From positions 1 through 32,454 of the forward strand of contig CALLVD010000040.1 of assembly GCA_938010385.1 (NCBI GenBank): a DNA stretch of 32,454 nucleotides, read 5' to 3'. Shown piece after piece: positions 8,019-17,126 of the stretch. The DNA is from an uncultured Robiginitomaculum sp. (GTDB lineage: Bacteria > Pseudomonadota > Alphaproteobacteria > Caulobacterales > Maricaulaceae). The position numbers and the translations under genes are program-made. How positions within the stretch are numbered: the stretch's first letter is position 1; each line of letters opens with the position of its first letter. Below the pieces are notes generated by a model. It did not search any database, was not told the DNA's origin, and saw only the letters and a program-made list of their open reading frames with translations.

Positions 8019-8065
8019 CCCCACAATAGATGGGGTTTTGTAGGCATAGCTTTGCCCGTGGGCAA
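8019..8065 (-). promoter_or_regulatory. Possible hfq promoter and hairpin
   Basis: On the minus strand TTGCCC (8060-8065) and TACAAA (8037-8042) are spaced 17 bases, each matching four of six consensus positions. TTGCCC is also half of a TTGCCC/GGGCAA stem downstream of trkH. A second small hairpin, CCCCA-N7-TGGGG (8019-8035), lies between this promoter and hfq. The predicted transcription start would fall inside that hairpin, so the promoter and a leader hairpin cannot both be right. The remaining sequence of the 128-base gap 7997-8124 has no gene. Confidence 0.27.
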
Positions 8066-8124
8066 GACCGTAATGCTCAAAAGTGCGATTTATATGTAAA
8101 TACTCAGGCTTTATGCGCGGGCGC

Positions 8125-9558
8125 TCAACTGCGCCATAAGGACGGCGCAAAGGCGGCCAGAGCGGCTAAGACTTCAACCCGCCCAAGCAGCATCAAAACA
8201 GATAACACAGACATTTGCAGAGGGTTCATGGTCGAATAAGACGACAGCGGGAAAGTTGCGTCCAGCAAAGGGCCAAAATTCGAAAGCGCTGCCGCGCCGG
8301 CGGACACGGCGACAGGATAACTGATACCTGCCGCGCCCAAAGCCACAATGCCGGCAGCAAAGACAAGCGTATAGCCAAAGAAGTACATCCAAACCGACAT
8401 AAAGGCGCGATCTTTCAAAACCGCCCCGCGAAAATGCACTTGCTTTACTTTTGACGGATGGCTCAAACGCCCTACATCGGTTGACGCATGGGAGATCAGC
8501 AAAAGCAGGCGAATCATTTTCAACCCTCCGGCGGTAGAAATCGCGCAGCCGCCGACTAAAGCACACATGATAAGCAAAGATGGCGGAACAATGTCGATTC
8601 CAATGACGGCGTAATCAAACCCGGCCGTCGTCACCATAAAGATGCTCTCAATGACAACGGCAAACATATTGCCCAAACCCGCATAGAAAAATCCGAAGAC
8701 AATCAATATGGCAATAAAAACGAAAAGGCCTCTGTGCTCAAAGTTACGGAGCAGCCGCAAAAGGCTGTCCCAAGTTTTCAAGCGCAGCATATCCCAAACA
8801 ATAGCCAGATTAGCGGCACCGAAAACGCACGTCACGGCAAGCGCTAAAACGCCGAATTTATTGACATAAGTTGACAACGTGCCGTCTTGCGGTGTCAGCC
8901 CGCCGGTGGAAATTGCGCTTAAAGACAGGCATACAGAATTTAGAAGCCCATGCCCGCTAATCAATAAAAGCGCAAAACATAAACTTGCCAAAGTCGCATA
9001 GACGCCGCCGACAATGCGTCCGATATATAATAAGCGACTGAACATTTCGCCTGTTTTAAGAGTGAACAGCTTTGATCTGTGAACGCCTGTGCCGGACAGG
9101 TTTAAAGCCGCTAAAATAACCACGGCAAAGGTTGCCGAAACGACGCCGCCGCAAAATTGTAAAATGGCTCGCCACAGCAAAATTGTTGCCGGCAGGTCAT
9201 CAGAATTTAACGCACTGGCGCCTGTGGTGGTGAACGCTGATACAGTTTCAAAAAAGGCCTGAGCGGGTCCTGTTGTCACCCCGGCCGCCCATATTGGCAG
9301 GCACAGCACAAACGGCGTTAATATCCAAAATAACAGCAAGAATACCATAGCATCTCGCGAGCTTTCCCTGACGGGCGCGGAGCGCGTGGTGAAGGCTAAA
9401 ATGCCGCCGAAAAGCGCAATAATCAGGCTGATAAACAGAAAGGCACCGCTAAGCGAGAGTTCTCCGAATGCCAGTCCCGTTAAGGCGGCAAAAATCATCA
9501 ACGCTGCGCAAAACAGGAAGGTGTATCCGATCCACAGAATTATCCGGGTAATCGCCAC
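8125..9558 (-). CDS. trkH: Potassium uptake channel subunit TrkH
   Basis: Membrane subunit of the Trk potassium uptake system, gated by the cytoplasmic TrkA protein. The 477 residues form four membrane-pore-membrane repeats, whose selectivity-filter loops can all be read: TTGAS (111-115), STGGL (217-221), TTAGF (310-314) and SNFGP (426-430). Each carries the conserved filter glycine. Translation starts at a GTG (9558) 12 bases after the trkA stop. The track-independent alternative is a later Met at position 21, which would cut into the first membrane helix. trkA-trkH follow the ntr genes on the same strand. Length agrees with the family (about 480). Confidence 0.94.
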   Translation of the reverse strand: MAITRIILWIGYTFLFCAALMIFAALTGLAFGELSLSGAFLFISLIIALFGGILAFTTRSAPVRESSRDAMVFLLLFWILTPFVLCLPIWAAGVTTGPAQAFFETVSAFTTTGASALNSDDLPATILLWRAILQFCGGVVSATFAVVILAALNLSGTGVHRSKLFTLKTGEMFSRLLYIGRIVGGVYATLASLCFALLLISGHGLLNSVCLSLSAISTGGLTPQDGTLSTYVNKFGVLALAVTCVFGAANLAIVWDMLRLKTWDSLLRLLRNFEHRGLFVFIAILIVFGFFYAGLGNMFAVVIESIFMVTTAGFDYAVIGIDIVPPSLLIMCALVGGCAISTAGGLKMIRLLLLISHASTDVGRLSHPSKVKQVHFRGAVLKDRAFMSVWMYFFGYTLVFAAGIVALGAAGISYPVAVSAGAAALSNFGPLLDATFPLSSYSTMNPLQMSVLSVLMLLGRVEVLAALAAFAPSLWRS

Positions 9559-9570
9559 TGCCGTCAGCGC

Positions 9571-10944
9571 CTAGAAATATTCCATAGAGACGCGGAACAG
9601 TTTTTCGACATCTTTTAAGGCAGAGCGTTCCGCCAACAGCACAACCTGATCGCCGGCTTTAATGATAAGGCTGTCTTCAGGGGCAAGAACTTGCCCGTCG
9701 CGAATCACGGCGCCGATGGCAATACCGCCCGATATATCCATATCGCGGATCGTCTTGCCGGCCATTGGAGACGTATCCAGCACCTCGCCTTCCATGACTT
9801 CTGCCTTGCCATTTTCAATTGAGTACAAATCAATAATGCGCCCACGGCGCATATGGCGCAGGATTGAAGACACTGTGCTGGCCCGCGGGTCAATGACCAT
9901 ATCAATGCCGAGCTCTTCTTTCATATTATGAAAGCTGGGCTCGTTAAGCAGTGAGAAGGCCTGCTCTGCTCCGATTTTCTTGCCCATAACGCCCGCGAGG
10001 ACATTAATGCTGTCACTGTTGGTGAGGCATAAAATACACTCGGCCTCCGCGACACCGGCTTCCTCTTGGATAGCGGCATCCATAGCGTCACCATGCAAAA
10101 TCACTGTCTTTTTCAAATGCTCTGCCGCAGCCTCTGCCGTGTCTTTGTCTTTTTCAATCACCCGCACCCGTATGCCTGAGCGGCCCTCAAGCTCTCTGGC
10201 AACGTAAGAGCCGACATTACCGCCGCCGACGATCACGATATGACGGGCTTTAGATGACCGGCCGCCGATAATATTTAAAAGCCGGTCGGTATGCTCAGTC
10301 CGCGTTACAAAATAGACAGCGTCTCCGGGCTCAAGCGGGTCATCTTGACCGGGCGCAAATATTTCCCCGTCCCGTTTAATACCGACGACCGCGGCGTGCA
10401 GGCCCGAAAATAAATCCGGGATTTGTCGCAGGGGCGTGTGGATAATCGGGCAATCCTCGGCAATGCGCACGCCGATAAGGCTGACCTTACCGCCGCCAAA
10501 GGGCACAACGTTAAAGGCGCCGGGCGTATTCAGCCGGCGTAAAATCGCTTTCCCGACTTCAACTTCCGGCGAGATAATAATATCGATGGGCATGTTCTCG
10601 CGGCTGTAAAGATCATTCCACTCATCCTGCAGATAGCTCTGCGCGCGAACGCGGGCAATTTTTGTCGGCACATCAAAAAGCGAATGCGCAACCTGGCACG
10701 CAACCATGTTGACTTCGTCAGAATATGTGACAGCGATGACCATATCGGCCCGCGCTACCCCTGCCCGTTTTAAAACGTCAGGATGGGATCCGTGCCCGAC
10801 AACGCCGCGAACGTCCAAATCAGTTGTAATCGACTGAACCAAGGATGCTGAGGTATCGACAACGGTCACTGAATTATTTTCAGAAGACAGCTTTTGGGCA
10901 ATGCCGTAACCGACTCGCCCTGCCCCGCAAATGATAACGTCCAT
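9571..10944 (-). CDS. trkA: Trk system regulatory NAD-binding protein TrkA
   Basis: Cytoplasmic ring-forming gating protein of the Trk potassium transporter. It has 457 residues arranged as two RCK_N/RCK_C repeats. The first Rossmann motif is MDVIICGAGRVGYGIAQ at the N-terminus; the second is HIVIVGGGNVGSYVAREL in the middle, followed by IEKDKD and HGDAMD. Each RCK_C half ends in the typical DPLEPGDAVYFVT and KAGDQVVLLAE strands. It lies 42 bases downstream of ntrX and 12 bases upstream of trkH. trkA next to ntrX is conserved in alphaproteobacteria. A run AAAGG precedes the ATG. Confidence 0.95.
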   Translation of the reverse strand: MDVIICGAGRVGYGIAQKLSSENNSVTVVDTSASLVQSITTDLDVRGVVGHGSHPDVLKRAGVARADMVIAVTYSDEVNMVACQVAHSLFDVPTKIARVRAQSYLQDEWNDLYSRENMPIDIIISPEVEVGKAILRRLNTPGAFNVVPFGGGKVSLIGVRIAEDCPIIHTPLRQIPDLFSGLHAAVVGIKRDGEIFAPGQDDPLEPGDAVYFVTRTEHTDRLLNIIGGRSSKARHIVIVGGGNVGSYVARELEGRSGIRVRVIEKDKDTAEAAAEHLKKTVILHGDAMDAAIQEEAGVAEAECILCLTNSDSINVLAGVMGKKIGAEQAFSLLNEPSFHNMKEELGIDMVIDPRASTVSSILRHMRRGRIIDLYSIENGKAEVMEGEVLDTSPMAGKTIRDMDISGGIAIGAVIRDGQVLAPEDSLIIKAGDQVVLLAERSALKDVEKLFRVSMEYF

Positions 10945-10986
10945 AACTTTTGCCTTTAAAACCTATTCAAGGACAACGGCCTCTGA

Positions 10987-12366
10987 TCAGTCTTTTTCAC
11001 TCGCTGACACACCCAAAGACTTTAGTTTGCGGTGCAGCGCTGACCGTTCCATACCGACAAATGCAGCGGTGCGCGAGATATTTCCGCCAAATCGCTCAAT
11101 TTGTGCCTGCAAATATTCACGCTCAAATTGCTCGCGGGCATCGCGCAGCGGCATGGAAATTATTTTTTCCGACCCGTCTTTTGCGCCTTGTGTGCGCACT
11201 ACGGACACTTCCGGCGGCAGAGTTTGCAGCGTAATCGGCGTGGAGGGGTCCCCTGTTGCCAAAATCAGCAGTCTTTCGACATTGTTACGAAGCTGGCGTA
11301 CATTGCCCGGCCAGTCATGCGCCTGCAATGCGGCCATGGCGTCTTCGCCGATCCGCCGCGCGGGAAGCCCCGTAGACGATGCGAGGCGCGTAATGAAGTA
11401 ATCGACAAGTCCCGGGATATCTTCGCGGCGCTCTGTCAGCGGCGGCGCGGCCAGCGGCATGACATTCAGTCTGTGATACAGATCATTACGAAACTTCCCG
11501 ACCCGCGTCAGCGTGTCCAAATCCCGCGATGTTGACGTAATCAACCGCACGTCGACTTGCACGTCATCATTGCCTCCCACGCGAACAAAGCGTTGCTCAA
11601 CCAATAAACGAAGCAGTTTCCCTTGCGTTTCCAGCGGCATGTCGGCGACTTCATCCAAATAGAGCGTGCCAAAATGCGCTTTCTCCAACAGTCCCGTCTT
11701 GGTGATATTCCCGTCGCCGTCTTCAACGCCAAACAGCTCTTCTTCTACGCGTTCGGGAACCATTGAGGCCGCATTAACAGCCTTAAACGGCCCGCTCGCG
11801 CGTAAAGATTTTTGATGAATAAGGCGCGCAAAAAGCTCTTTGCCTGCCCCGGACGGGCCCGTAATCAAAACGCGGCTATTGGTCGGTGCGATGCGGTCGA
11901 TTTTCTGGCTGACATGGGTAATCGTCGGGCTGACGCCGACAATCACGTCTTCTTGGGCAGAGCGGCCCTTAAGGTCCGCATTTTCTTGCTTAAGGCGTGC
12001 AGACTCAACGGCCCGTTGCGCGGTAACGATAAGCTTTTCACTTTTAAATGGCTTGACGATGTAGTCATAGGCGCCCTTGCGTATCGCTGACACGGCGGTC
12101 TCGACGGTGCCGTGGCCACTGATGACGATGATCGGAATGTCCGGGTCGGCCGCTTTGAAATAATCCAACAGCTCTATCCCGTCCATCCCGCTGCCTTTCA
12201 GCCAGACATCGAGGATGATCAAGGTCGGCTTGCGGGCGCGAAAGTTCTCTATTGCCGCCTCACTGCCACCCGCCTCACGGACAGCGTAGCCTTCGTCAGA
12301 TAATATTCCCGCAATCAGGAACCGAATATCTTCTTCGTCTTCTACAATCAGGATTTCTGAATTCAT
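10987..12366 (-). CDS. ntrX: Response regulator NtrX
   Basis: Response regulator partner of the membrane kinase NtrY, linked in relatives to nitrogen, redox and envelope control. The receiver domain has the acidic pocket VEDEED, phospho-acceptor Asp53 and Lys105 in VKPF. The AAA+ domain has Walker A GPSGAGKE (170-177) and Walker B TLYLDE (234-239). The C-terminus carries a Fis-type helix-turn-helix (ISRTAAFVGMERSALHRKLK). The sigma-54 contact motif GAFTGA is absent: after ELFG comes VEDGDGNITKTG (214-225). This absence is known for NtrX of other alphaproteobacteria and implies action without sigma-54. Its ATG overlaps the ntrY stop by four bases. Length 459 is normal. Confidence 0.95.
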   Translation of the reverse strand: MNSEILIVEDEEDIRFLIAGILSDEGYAVREAGGSEAAIENFRARKPTLIILDVWLKGSGMDGIELLDYFKAADPDIPIIVISGHGTVETAVSAIRKGAYDYIVKPFKSEKLIVTAQRAVESARLKQENADLKGRSAQEDVIVGVSPTITHVSQKIDRIAPTNSRVLITGPSGAGKELFARLIHQKSLRASGPFKAVNAASMVPERVEEELFGVEDGDGNITKTGLLEKAHFGTLYLDEVADMPLETQGKLLRLLVEQRFVRVGGNDDVQVDVRLITSTSRDLDTLTRVGKFRNDLYHRLNVMPLAAPPLTERREDIPGLVDYFITRLASSTGLPARRIGEDAMAALQAHDWPGNVRQLRNNVERLLILATGDPSTPITLQTLPPEVSVVRTQGAKDGSEKIISMPLRDAREQFEREYLQAQIERFGGNISRTAAFVGMERSALHRKLKSLGVSASEKD

Positions 12367-14642
12367 AACATGTCCGTTTCTTGGAGGGTGACAGGCGTAA
12401 TAGGTTGAGGTTTGGCTTTGGGCATTGAGAGCCTGACATAAGCCCCGGGTTTTTGATCGATACGGTCGCGCAGATGCAGCTGACCGCCATGATCCTCAAT
12501 CACGCGCTTAACAATAGCGAGGCCGAGGCCGGTTCCTGACTCTCGGGTCGTGACATAAGGTTCAAATAAGCGGTCTTTATCCGTGATGGGCCAGCCGATA
12601 CCGTTATCGACAATGCTGATTTCAATGCGGCCGCCGGACTCTTCTAAAAGAATATCAATACGCCCGTCCTGCAAATTATCACCGCCGGCATCTATACGCG
12701 CTGTCACGGATTCGCCTGCATTTTTAATGAGATTCACAAGGGCTTGGCTCATGAGTCGTTCGTCGCAATTCATTACCGCATCGCGCGGCGCGTTGTCGGT
12801 GACGAAAAACTGAATTTCAGGAAAAGCGACGCGCTGCTCAAATATCGCTGCCTCCAGCAAGTTATGGACGTTGACATTTTCGAGTTGCGGCGCAGGCATA
12901 CGCGCAAAGCCGGAAAATTCATCGACCATCGCGCCGAGGGACTCGACTTGTCTGGATATGGTTTGGGTCAGGCTTTTAAAGGTTTTCGGGTCAGACTTTA
13001 TCTCGCCGGCATATTTACGTTCTAACCGCTCTGCAGAGAGCTGGATCGGCGTCAGCGGGTTTTTAATTTCATGAGCAATTCGCCGCGCCACTTCGCGCCA
13101 GGCAGAATGACGCTGCGCCGCAACAAGTCTGGTCATATCATCAAATGTCATAACCCAGCCGGTATCTGAGCGGTCGCCCCGATAGCCGGAGACGCGCAAA
13201 TCAAAGTTTCTCATGCCGCCCGGCGTTTCGATATTAATTTGATCGTCGACAATGCCGGTGACGGATTCGCGCACGTCGTTAAAGGCAGGTTGGAAGGCGG
13301 GCAGCGCCTCCGACAACAAACGTCCCAATAAGGTCTCTGACTCCCGCCCCAGTAAAGTCTCCGCCGATTTATTCATCAGCGTAATTTTCCCCTTTGGAGA
13401 TAAGCCAATCACGCCCGCACTCACCCCCGACAACACAGCCTCTGAGAACCGTCGTCGCTGCTCTGATACATCGTGTTCGCGTACTAAATCGTCACGCTGC
13501 GTGCCCAGTTGGCGGGTCATTCGGTTAAACGCGCCGGCCAAATCAGAAATCTCGTCCCAAACGCCGGCAACATTTACACGCGCCGTTAAATCGCCCGACC
13601 GCACTTTTTCTGCCGCAATCACCATCTGTCCCAGCGGCTTAACAATGCGGCCGGCCAAGATCAGTCCAATCCAAATCGCCGCAATCAAAATCAGCAAAGC
13701 TGCCTGTAAATACGTCATCAAAAAGATGCGGTTGATCGCGCCGCGGTCCCCTGTCACCCGCGTAACCGTATCTTCTAAGCGGTTCATATTTTCCAGAGAG
13801 GATAAAATACCTTCCTCAAGATAGCGCCCCGTGTAGAGGTAAGCGTCATCAAAGGCTTCCAGATTAATCAGCGCGCTGAGAAAATCGATTTCGCTGCGAT
13901 TGCCGACCGTCAGCGGGTTTTTGTCATCTCTCGCAACTTCCCAGATTTCAGGTGACGGCGCGCGGTAAGCCGGGGCCGACGGACTTTCCGCTTTGGCCAA
14001 AATTTCGCCGCGCTGATTGATAACGTAGACGGCCGGGAATTCCCAGAAGACTGCTTGGCTGATAAGAAAGTCAGAAAAACTGATGCGGTTTTGAAACTGC
14101 TCAGCGGATTGATTAAGCGTAGCCGCTAAGGCGCGCACGTCAGGCTGAAACAAATCTAGTTCGCGTTTCAGATAAGCGTTAGAGACGATACGGGACTCGC
14201 TCATGACTTGCTGCACATTGGTATTCAGAAGATCGCTGATATCGCGGCCCATAACGGCCCCGAAAAACGTACCGACAACGACGGCGGGCATAATAGCCGC
14301 GAGACTGAATATAGCCAAGAAGCGGCGATAAAGCTGCGGAGCGGGATCGCCTGTTTTTCCGGAAAACAAAGTCGTCCAAACGCGATAGCACAAATAGCCC
14401 GCCAGCGTGAAAATCAGCGCAAAATTGATAAACAAGATCGGCAGCGCCCGCAAAGCCTGCGAATCATCGCGTGAAAAGGCAAAAAGACCACCAATCCCGA
14501 CCAGAGCAACCGCGACCAAAAACAAAACGATGAAAAGCGCAGATTGAACTAATGTGACAGGCCTGAAACGGCGTGCGGCTTCCACCGCAGCTTGTGGGGC
14601 GGCAGAAGTTTCGGTCACTCTGTCAAATGCAGTTTGGTTCAT
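12363..14642 (-). CDS. ntrY: Membrane sensor histidine kinase NtrY
   Basis: Sensor kinase for NtrX. From the ATG at 14642, which has GGGA upstream, the protein is 759 residues; an earlier TTG at 14654 adds only four. Three membrane helices lie within the first 135 residues or so, then a periplasmic sensor region, then a fourth helix (near 310-330) leading into HAMP (RIVKPLGQMV). A PAS domain follows (FSEAVLSGVSAGVIGLSP), then the HisKA H-box AHEIKNPLTPIQLSAERLER and HATPase motifs NLIKNAGESV, DNGIGWP and GTGLGLAIVKRV. This is the standard NtrY layout. It ends in a four-base overlap with ntrX. Two promoter-like sequences precede it, suggesting ntrYX can be expressed separately from ntrBC. Confidence 0.95.
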   Translation of the reverse strand: MNQTAFDRVTETSAAPQAAVEAARRFRPVTLVQSALFIVLFLVAVALVGIGGLFAFSRDDSQALRALPILFINFALIFTLAGYLCYRVWTTLFSGKTGDPAPQLYRRFLAIFSLAAIMPAVVVGTFFGAVMGRDISDLLNTNVQQVMSESRIVSNAYLKRELDLFQPDVRALAATLNQSAEQFQNRISFSDFLISQAVFWEFPAVYVINQRGEILAKAESPSAPAYRAPSPEIWEVARDDKNPLTVGNRSEIDFLSALINLEAFDDAYLYTGRYLEEGILSSLENMNRLEDTVTRVTGDRGAINRIFLMTYLQAALLILIAAIWIGLILAGRIVKPLGQMVIAAEKVRSGDLTARVNVAGVWDEISDLAGAFNRMTRQLGTQRDDLVREHDVSEQRRRFSEAVLSGVSAGVIGLSPKGKITLMNKSAETLLGRESETLLGRLLSEALPAFQPAFNDVRESVTGIVDDQINIETPGGMRNFDLRVSGYRGDRSDTGWVMTFDDMTRLVAAQRHSAWREVARRIAHEIKNPLTPIQLSAERLERKYAGEIKSDPKTFKSLTQTISRQVESLGAMVDEFSGFARMPAPQLENVNVHNLLEAAIFEQRVAFPEIQFFVTDNAPRDAVMNCDERLMSQALVNLIKNAGESVTARIDAGGDNLQDGRIDILLEESGGRIEISIVDNGIGWPITDKDRLFEPYVTTRESGTGLGLAIVKRVIEDHGGQLHLRDRIDQKPGAYVRLSMPKAKPQPITPVTLQETDML

Positions 14643-14683
14643 TAAACGTCCCAAAGCAGCCGGTCATTTGCCGCTATGTGACT

Positions 14684-14727
14684 TTTATATCCCGGTGTTG
14701 CATAAAAACCAAGCTTTGCACTGCCAA
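14684..14727 (-). promoter_or_regulatory. Candidate internal promoter(s) for ntrYX
   Basis: The gap between the ntrC stop and ntrY start contains two overlapping sigma-70-like pairs on the minus strand. The first is TTGGCA (14722-14727), 17 bases, TATGCA (14699-14704). The second is TTGGTT (14707-14712), 17 bases, TATAAA (14684-14689). The first has the better -35 box and the second the better -10 box. Either would give a leader of about 40-55 bases. No sigma-54 GG-N10-GC element was noticed here. Confidence 0.38.
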
Positions 14728-14730
14728 GGC

Positions 14731-16056
14731 TTATTCGCCGTCAATGGCCTTAAGTTTCGTGCGTAAAGTATTGCGGTGTATACCTAAAAGCTCTGCTGCC
14801 TTTGCACGGTTTCCGCCGGTCATTCGAATCGCTTCTTCAATCAGCGGGACTTCAATCCAACTCAGAGCTTGCTGGTGGAAGCTTTCGCCTCCTGATTCCT
14901 GCGTTTCGCTGTGAAGTAAGCGCTGTACGGCCTCGCGCAATAAGACAGTCATCTTCTCAGCGTCTTCAGGGACAGCATCTTTGGCAACGCCTTTGGAAAA
15001 TTCTGTGACCACCATTTCTGATGTTATAATGTCATCAGAATACAAAACGGCCAAACGACGCACTAAGTTTTCCAACTCCCTGACATTGCCGCGCCAAATA
15101 TGCTTATGGAGCATGTCCAGGGCATCGCTTGAAAATCGGCGATTTTGCTCCCGTGAGGTGTCTGCATTCGACAAAAAGACTTCCGCAAGTTCATATGTAT
15201 CGCGTTCACGTTCTGACAGAGGCGGAATTTGAATTTCAGCAACATTTAAACGAAACAGCAGATCATCCCTGAACTGCTCGTTTTGCGCCAGACGACGTAA
15301 ATCTTTGCGGGTCGCTGAAATAACCCGCGGCCTTTGCGCCGACGGGATATTTTCAATCTCAATCATGAGCTGAAGCAGACCCTCCTGCTGCGCCGGGCTT
15401 AAATTAGACGCTTCGTCTATATAAAGATCGCCGCCGTTCACTTTTTGCAAAATGAGCGACAAGTTATCAAAATTAGACTCACGGATAAACGGCCTGTCTT
15501 TGCGTGTTCCGCCGTCATGGATGAGGCGCGCCACCAAATCTTTTCCGGTTCCGACATCACCGCGAATAAGGACGGGCAAGTTGCCGGAGGCAAATCGTGC
15601 AACCGCTCTGTAGACCGGCTGCATAGCCGCGCTGCGGCCAATCATCGGAGAGCCGTCCGCTTTCGATTTAGCGGAACGCTGCTTTGAAGCTGTCAGGCTG
15701 CCGGCGGCGCGCGACACGGCGCCGGTAATATCATCCAGATCAAACGGTTTAGGCACATATTCAAACACATTATGTTGCCCGGTTTTCAGGGCCGTCGTCA
15801 CTGTATTGTTAGCGCTGATAATAATAATCGGAATATTTGGACGCGCGGCGCGGATAGCCGGCAGGCTGTTAAAGACCTCTTTTCCGTGCATTAAAACGTC
15901 CGACAGGATGATGTCGCCTTCGCCCTGCTCTGCCCATTTTACAAGCGTTTCAGGGTTGTCTGTGGCTCTGACCTGGTAGCCCGCACGGGTCAGAGTTTTG
16001 GACAGGACAAGGCGAATGGCATCGTCGTCGTCGGCAAGTAGGATTTGAGCGCTCAT
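14731..16056 (-). CDS. ntrC: Nitrogen response regulator NtrC lacking the sigma-54 loop
   Basis: Response regulator of the NtrBC system. The 441 residues comprise a receiver domain (acidic DDDD at 9-12, phospho-acceptor Asp53, Lys103), an AAA+ domain and a C-terminal Fis-type HTH (NRAKAAELLGIHRNTLRTKL, 416-435). Walker A GDVGTGK (166-172) and Walker B DLYIDE (210-215) are intact. Between them the usual stretch containing ESELFGHEKGAFTGA is missing: PFIRESNFDNL runs almost directly into LILQKVNGGDLYIDE, a deletion of roughly two dozen residues. Such a protein should not remodel sigma-54 polymerase. Rhodobacter capsulatus NtrC also lacks GAFTGA and works with the housekeeping sigma factor. The position between ntrB (ATGA overlap) and ntrY makes the identity secure; the mode of action is inferred. 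Confidence 0.9.
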   Translation of the reverse strand: MSAQILLADDDDAIRLVLSKTLTRAGYQVRATDNPETLVKWAEQGEGDIILSDVLMHGKEVFNSLPAIRAARPNIPIIIISANNTVTTALKTGQHNVFEYVPKPFDLDDITGAVSRAAGSLTASKQRSAKSKADGSPMIGRSAAMQPVYRAVARFASGNLPVLIRGDVGTGKDLVARLIHDGGTRKDRPFIRESNFDNLSLILQKVNGGDLYIDEASNLSPAQQEGLLQLMIEIENIPSAQRPRVISATRKDLRRLAQNEQFRDDLLFRLNVAEIQIPPLSERERDTYELAEVFLSNADTSREQNRRFSSDALDMLHKHIWRGNVRELENLVRRLAVLYSDDIITSEMVVTEFSKGVAKDAVPEDAEKMTVLLREAVQRLLHSETQESGGESFHQQALSWIEVPLIEEAIRMTGGNRAKAAELLGIHRNTLRTKLKAIDGE

Positions 16057-17126
16057 GACTGGGGTTCCTGATTAGAAGCGGCGGGAAGAGAAAGAGAGAA
16101 TACAGTGCGGCCCGGGCGCGAGGCGACATTTATAACGCCCCCGTGCGCAGCAATTATGCGCGAAACCAATGTCAAACCCAAACCGCGCCCCGCGGGCTTA
16201 TCCGTAACAAAAGGCATAAAAATCTGATCGCGCAGGCTTTCTGAAATGCCCGGCCCGTCATCGACAATCCGAATTTCTATTGGCAGAGCGCGATCGGTAT
16301 CGTCGGTTTGGCTCCGCATGCCGGGCCTGTAAGCCGTTTCAAGACGAATGGACTGCCCTGTGCCCGAATTTGTAATAGCCTCTGTTGCGTTCCCGATCAG
16401 ATTAATCGCAACCTGCATCAGCGCATCTGTGTCACCGTCAACTTCCGGCAGCGAAGGGTCGTATTCTTCGGAAAACGTAACATGACCGGAATTACTGCTT
16501 TGCGCCAGAAGACGCGCTTGGCGTAATACGCTGTGAATATTGACGGCGCCCTTATTCAAGTCATCAAACTCGGCGAAGCTTTCCATCCGGTCGGCCAAAC
16601 GGCGTATGCGGTCCGTTTCTGTGGCAATCAGATTGATAAGCTCTACATCTTCCGGGTCGGAATCCGCTGTTTTCAAAAGCTGGGCAGCGCCCTTAATCCC
16701 CGCGAGCGGGTTCTTAAGTTCATGCGCCAACATACGGCCCAGAGCGCTGACGGCATTGCTGCCGCCTTGTTCCGCCTTGCGGGTTTGGCGTCCCTCAGGA
16801 ATCAACATCAGCGCAATATCGTCGCCGTGTGAAAATGCCGACGCCGTATAGAGCGCGCTGCTGTCATCTGACGCTACGACGCGAAGGCTGTGAATGTTGA
16901 CGGCACCGCGATCTTTCACTCGGGTTAAATAGCCGTGCGTTTCATCAAGGTTTGGCGTCAAAAATTCTAAATTATTGCCGGCAAGTGATTTGCGCGAGCG
17001 GCCAAACAGGTTTTCAGCATGAGTGTTGACCCAGATAACGCTGAAATCCGGTTGCCGCACGACCAACAGCACGAACGGCATATCATCGACCAGAAGACCC
17101 GGGTTTAAGTTGTCAGACATTGCCAT
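16053..17126 (-). CDS. ntrB: Nitrogen regulation histidine kinase NtrB (GlnL)
   Basis: Soluble kinase/phosphatase that controls NtrC phosphorylation, normally in response to PII. I chose the ATG at 17126, whose A is shared with the dusB stop (TAATG) and which has AGAGGG upstream; a longer frame to 17147 would overlap dusB by 22 bases. From this start the protein is 357 residues. It has an N-terminal PAS domain (VIWVNTHAENLFGRS), the H-box LAHELKNPLAGIKGAAQLL with phospho-acceptor His135, the N-box NLIGNATEAI and G-box motifs DDGPGI and GRGLGLTLVSRI. There is no membrane segment. The stop overlaps ntrC by four bases. Confidence 0.95.
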   Translation of the reverse strand: MAMSDNLNPGLLVDDMPFVLLVVRQPDFSVIWVNTHAENLFGRSRKSLAGNNLEFLTPNLDETHGYLTRVKDRGAVNIHSLRVVASDDSSALYTASAFSHGDDIALMLIPEGRQTRKAEQGGSNAVSALGRMLAHELKNPLAGIKGAAQLLKTADSDPEDVELINLIATETDRIRRLADRMESFAEFDDLNKGAVNIHSVLRQARLLAQSSNSGHVTFSEEYDPSLPEVDGDTDALMQVAINLIGNATEAITNSGTGQSIRLETAYRPGMRSQTDDTDRALPIEIRIVDDGPGISESLRDQIFMPFVTDKPAGRGLGLTLVSRIIAAHGGVINVASRPGRTVFSLSLPAASNQEPQS

